A DNA stretch of 64,000 bases from Bidens hawaiensis (lineage: Eukaryota > Streptophyta > Magnoliopsida > Asterales > Asteraceae), in assembly GCA_021521415.1 (NCBI GenBank), contig JAIQDT010003810.1, forward strand, positions 186,001 through 250,000, written 5' to 3'. Both the position numbers and the translations under genes were made by a program. How positions within the stretch are numbered: position 1 is the stretch's first letter; each line of letters begins with the position of its first letter. Shown piece after piece: positions 62,606-64,000 of this stretch. The notes below the pieces were generated by a model. It saw nothing but the letters and a program-made list of their open reading frames with translations, did no database searches and was not told where the DNA came from.

Positions 62606-64000
62606 TCAAATCCAATTACTAGAATATCGGAGTCCTAAGCCACTCGCATGACGCTCATGTTTCGGTCTTTCTAGGAGCTTCGTGAATGGATCCGCAAGAT
62701 TTTGATCAGTTCCAACTTTGCGAATACATATCTTTCCTTTTTCAACTTCATCCCTTATGTAGTTGAATCTCCGCTCTATGTGCCTTGTCTTTTGGTGCGA
62801 ACGAGGTTCCTTGATTTGTGCAATCGCACCCTCGTTGTCACAAAAGATTTCTAGGGGGTCTTGAATGGTAGAGACCACCCCTAGATCAGTAATGAATTTC
62901 TTCAACCATGCAGCTTCCTGAGCTGCCAATGAAGCGGCGATGTATTCTGATTCTGTAGTGGACAATGCTACCACTTCCTGTTTTGAGCTCTTCCAAGAGA
63001 CAGCTCCTCCATTAAGAGTGAACACATACCCAGATTGTGATCGAGAATCATCTCGATCAGTTTGGAAGCTCGCATCCGTGTAACCTTTTATAGCGAGTTC
63101 CTCCTCACCAGATCCATATATCAGAAACATATCCTTAGTTCTCCTAAGGTATTTCAATATGTTCTTAACAGCCATCCAATGACTGTTTCCTGGATTCTGT
63201 TGGTATCTGCTTGTCATGCTCAAAGCGCATGACACATCCGGTCTAGTACATATCATCGCATACATGATGGATCCTATAGCAGAAGCATATGGGATTTGTT
63301 TCATCATCTCTTGCTCACCCTTTGAGCTTGGACATTGAGCTGAACTCAATATGGTCCCTCTTTGAATAGGTACAAAACCTTTCTTGGAGTTTTCCATCTT
63401 GAACCTTTTCAAGATCTTATCAATGTATGTACTTTGGTTCAAACCTATCAAGCGCCTTGACCTATCCCTATAGATCTTTATTCCCAAAATATAGGCAGCT
63501 TCACCAAGATCCTTGATGGAAAATCTACTTCCAAGCCAAGCCTTAACGCTTTCCATGGTTGGAATGTCATTTCCAAATAGTAGAATGTCATCGACATACA
63601 ATACTAAGAAGGTAATTATACTCCCACTAGCTTTCTTATACACACAAGCCTCATCAGCATTCTTGATGAATCCAAAATTTTTGATTTCTTCATCAAAACG
63701 ATGATTCCAAGTTCTAGATGCTTGTTTCAATCCATAGATTGATTTCTTTAACTTGCATACTTTATTAGGATGTTTCGGATCGACAAAACCTTCAGGCTGA
63801 ACCATATAGACATCTTCCTCAAGATATCCATTTAGGAAAGCGGTCTTGACATCCATTTGCCAAATTTCATAATCATAATGTGCAGCTATGGCAAATAATA
63901 TCCTAATAGACTTTAGCATTGCGACAGGCGAAAAAGTTTCATCATAATCAACCCCTTGAGTTTGAGTGAAACCTTTAGCTACAAGTCTTGCTTTATAAGT
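62606..64000 (-). CDS. Ty1-copia pol: reverse transcriptase and RNase H (partial)
   Basis: The minus-strand frame stays open from the window edge (64000) to a stop at 62606. It reads LVAKGFTQTQGVDYDETFSPV, then MDVKTAFLNGYLEEDVYM, SIYGLKQASR, the catalytic YVDD in LYVDDILLFGND, then the RNase H portion with YTDASF, TESEYIAASLAAQEAAWL, DNEGAIAQ and HIERR. Order RT then RNase H, with integrase expected upstream beyond the edge, is that of copia. No stop or frameshift is seen, so this part may be from a recently active, autonomous copy. Gag, protease, integrase and the 5' LTR are outside the window. It is inserted in the UGT pseudogene. Confidence 0.95.
   Translation of the reverse strand, partial: TYKARLVAKGFTQTQGVDYDETFSPVAMLKSIRILFAIAAHYDYEIWQMDVKTAFLNGYLEEDVYMVQPEGFVDPKHPNKVCKLKKSIYGLKQASRTWNHRFDEEIKNFGFIKNADEACVYKKASGSIITFLVLYVDDILLFGNDIPTMESVKAWLGSRFSIKDLGEAAYILGIKIYRDRSRRLIGLNQSTYIDKILKRFKMENSKKGFVPIQRGTILSSAQCPSSKGEQEMMKQIPYASAIGSIMYAMICTRPDVSCALSMTSRYQQNPGNSHWMAVKNILKYLRRTKDMFLIYGSGEEELAIKGYTDASFQTDRDDSRSQSGYVFTLNGGAVSWKSSKQEVVALSTTESEYIAASLAAQEAAWLKKFITDLGVVSTIQDPLEIFCDNEGAIAQIKEPRSHQKTRHIERRFNYIRDEVEKGKICIRKVGTDQNLADPFTKLLERPKHERHASGLGLRYSSNWI

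Overview
This is a gene-containing stretch of a plant nuclear genome, from a eudicot and quite possibly Asteraceae (the family is an inference). It is AT-rich, with spliceosomal GT-AG introns, a nuclear insertion of plastid psaB sequence, and hAT, PIF/Harbinger, pogo-like, Helitron-like, SINE-like, copia and LTR elements. There is no bacterial operon, CRISPR array or rRNA. I recognise no tRNA gene.

Layout. 1-31 kb is almost entirely repeats. It holds a 2.17-kb solo LTR with a perfect 5-bp target-site duplication (3.1-5.3 kb) and an 875-bp tandem duplication (6.2-7.9 kb). It then holds a degenerate multi-copy segmental duplication array (about 11-29.4 kb). Its copies share a TATA-containing, apparently spliced, non-coding or micro-ORF transcription unit, and they are interrupted by a second LTR, Helitron-like ends, nested hAT elements and a psaB fragment. 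31-58 kb is the genic part. In order: a MIK1/PXL2-type LRR receptor kinase (+); an Aux/IAA repressor of the IAA11/12/13 clade (-), tail-to-tail with the kinase; a duplicated Aux/IAA exon; a group I formin (FH1-like) truncated before its catalytic domain (-); a nine-exon G3BP-like NTF2-RRM protein (-) with an in-frame stop before its RGG tail; and a three-exon glutathionyl-hydroquinone reductase (-). 59.4-64 kb holds a UGT83A-like glycosyltransferase pseudogene whose start is cut off by a Ty1-copia retrotransposon that runs out of the window.

The kinase/Aux-IAA pair matches the Arabidopsis neighbours At4g28640 (IAA11) and At4g28650 (MIK1), and the G3BP/reductase pair resembles At5g43960/At5g44000. 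Both comparisons are from memory. They suggest conserved microsynteny and support the gene names. The genes do not form one pathway: they cover peptide-receptor signalling, auxin repression, RNA granules and quinone redox. Exon joins were read by hand from splice consensus, reading frame and family similarity; no alignment or expression data were available.
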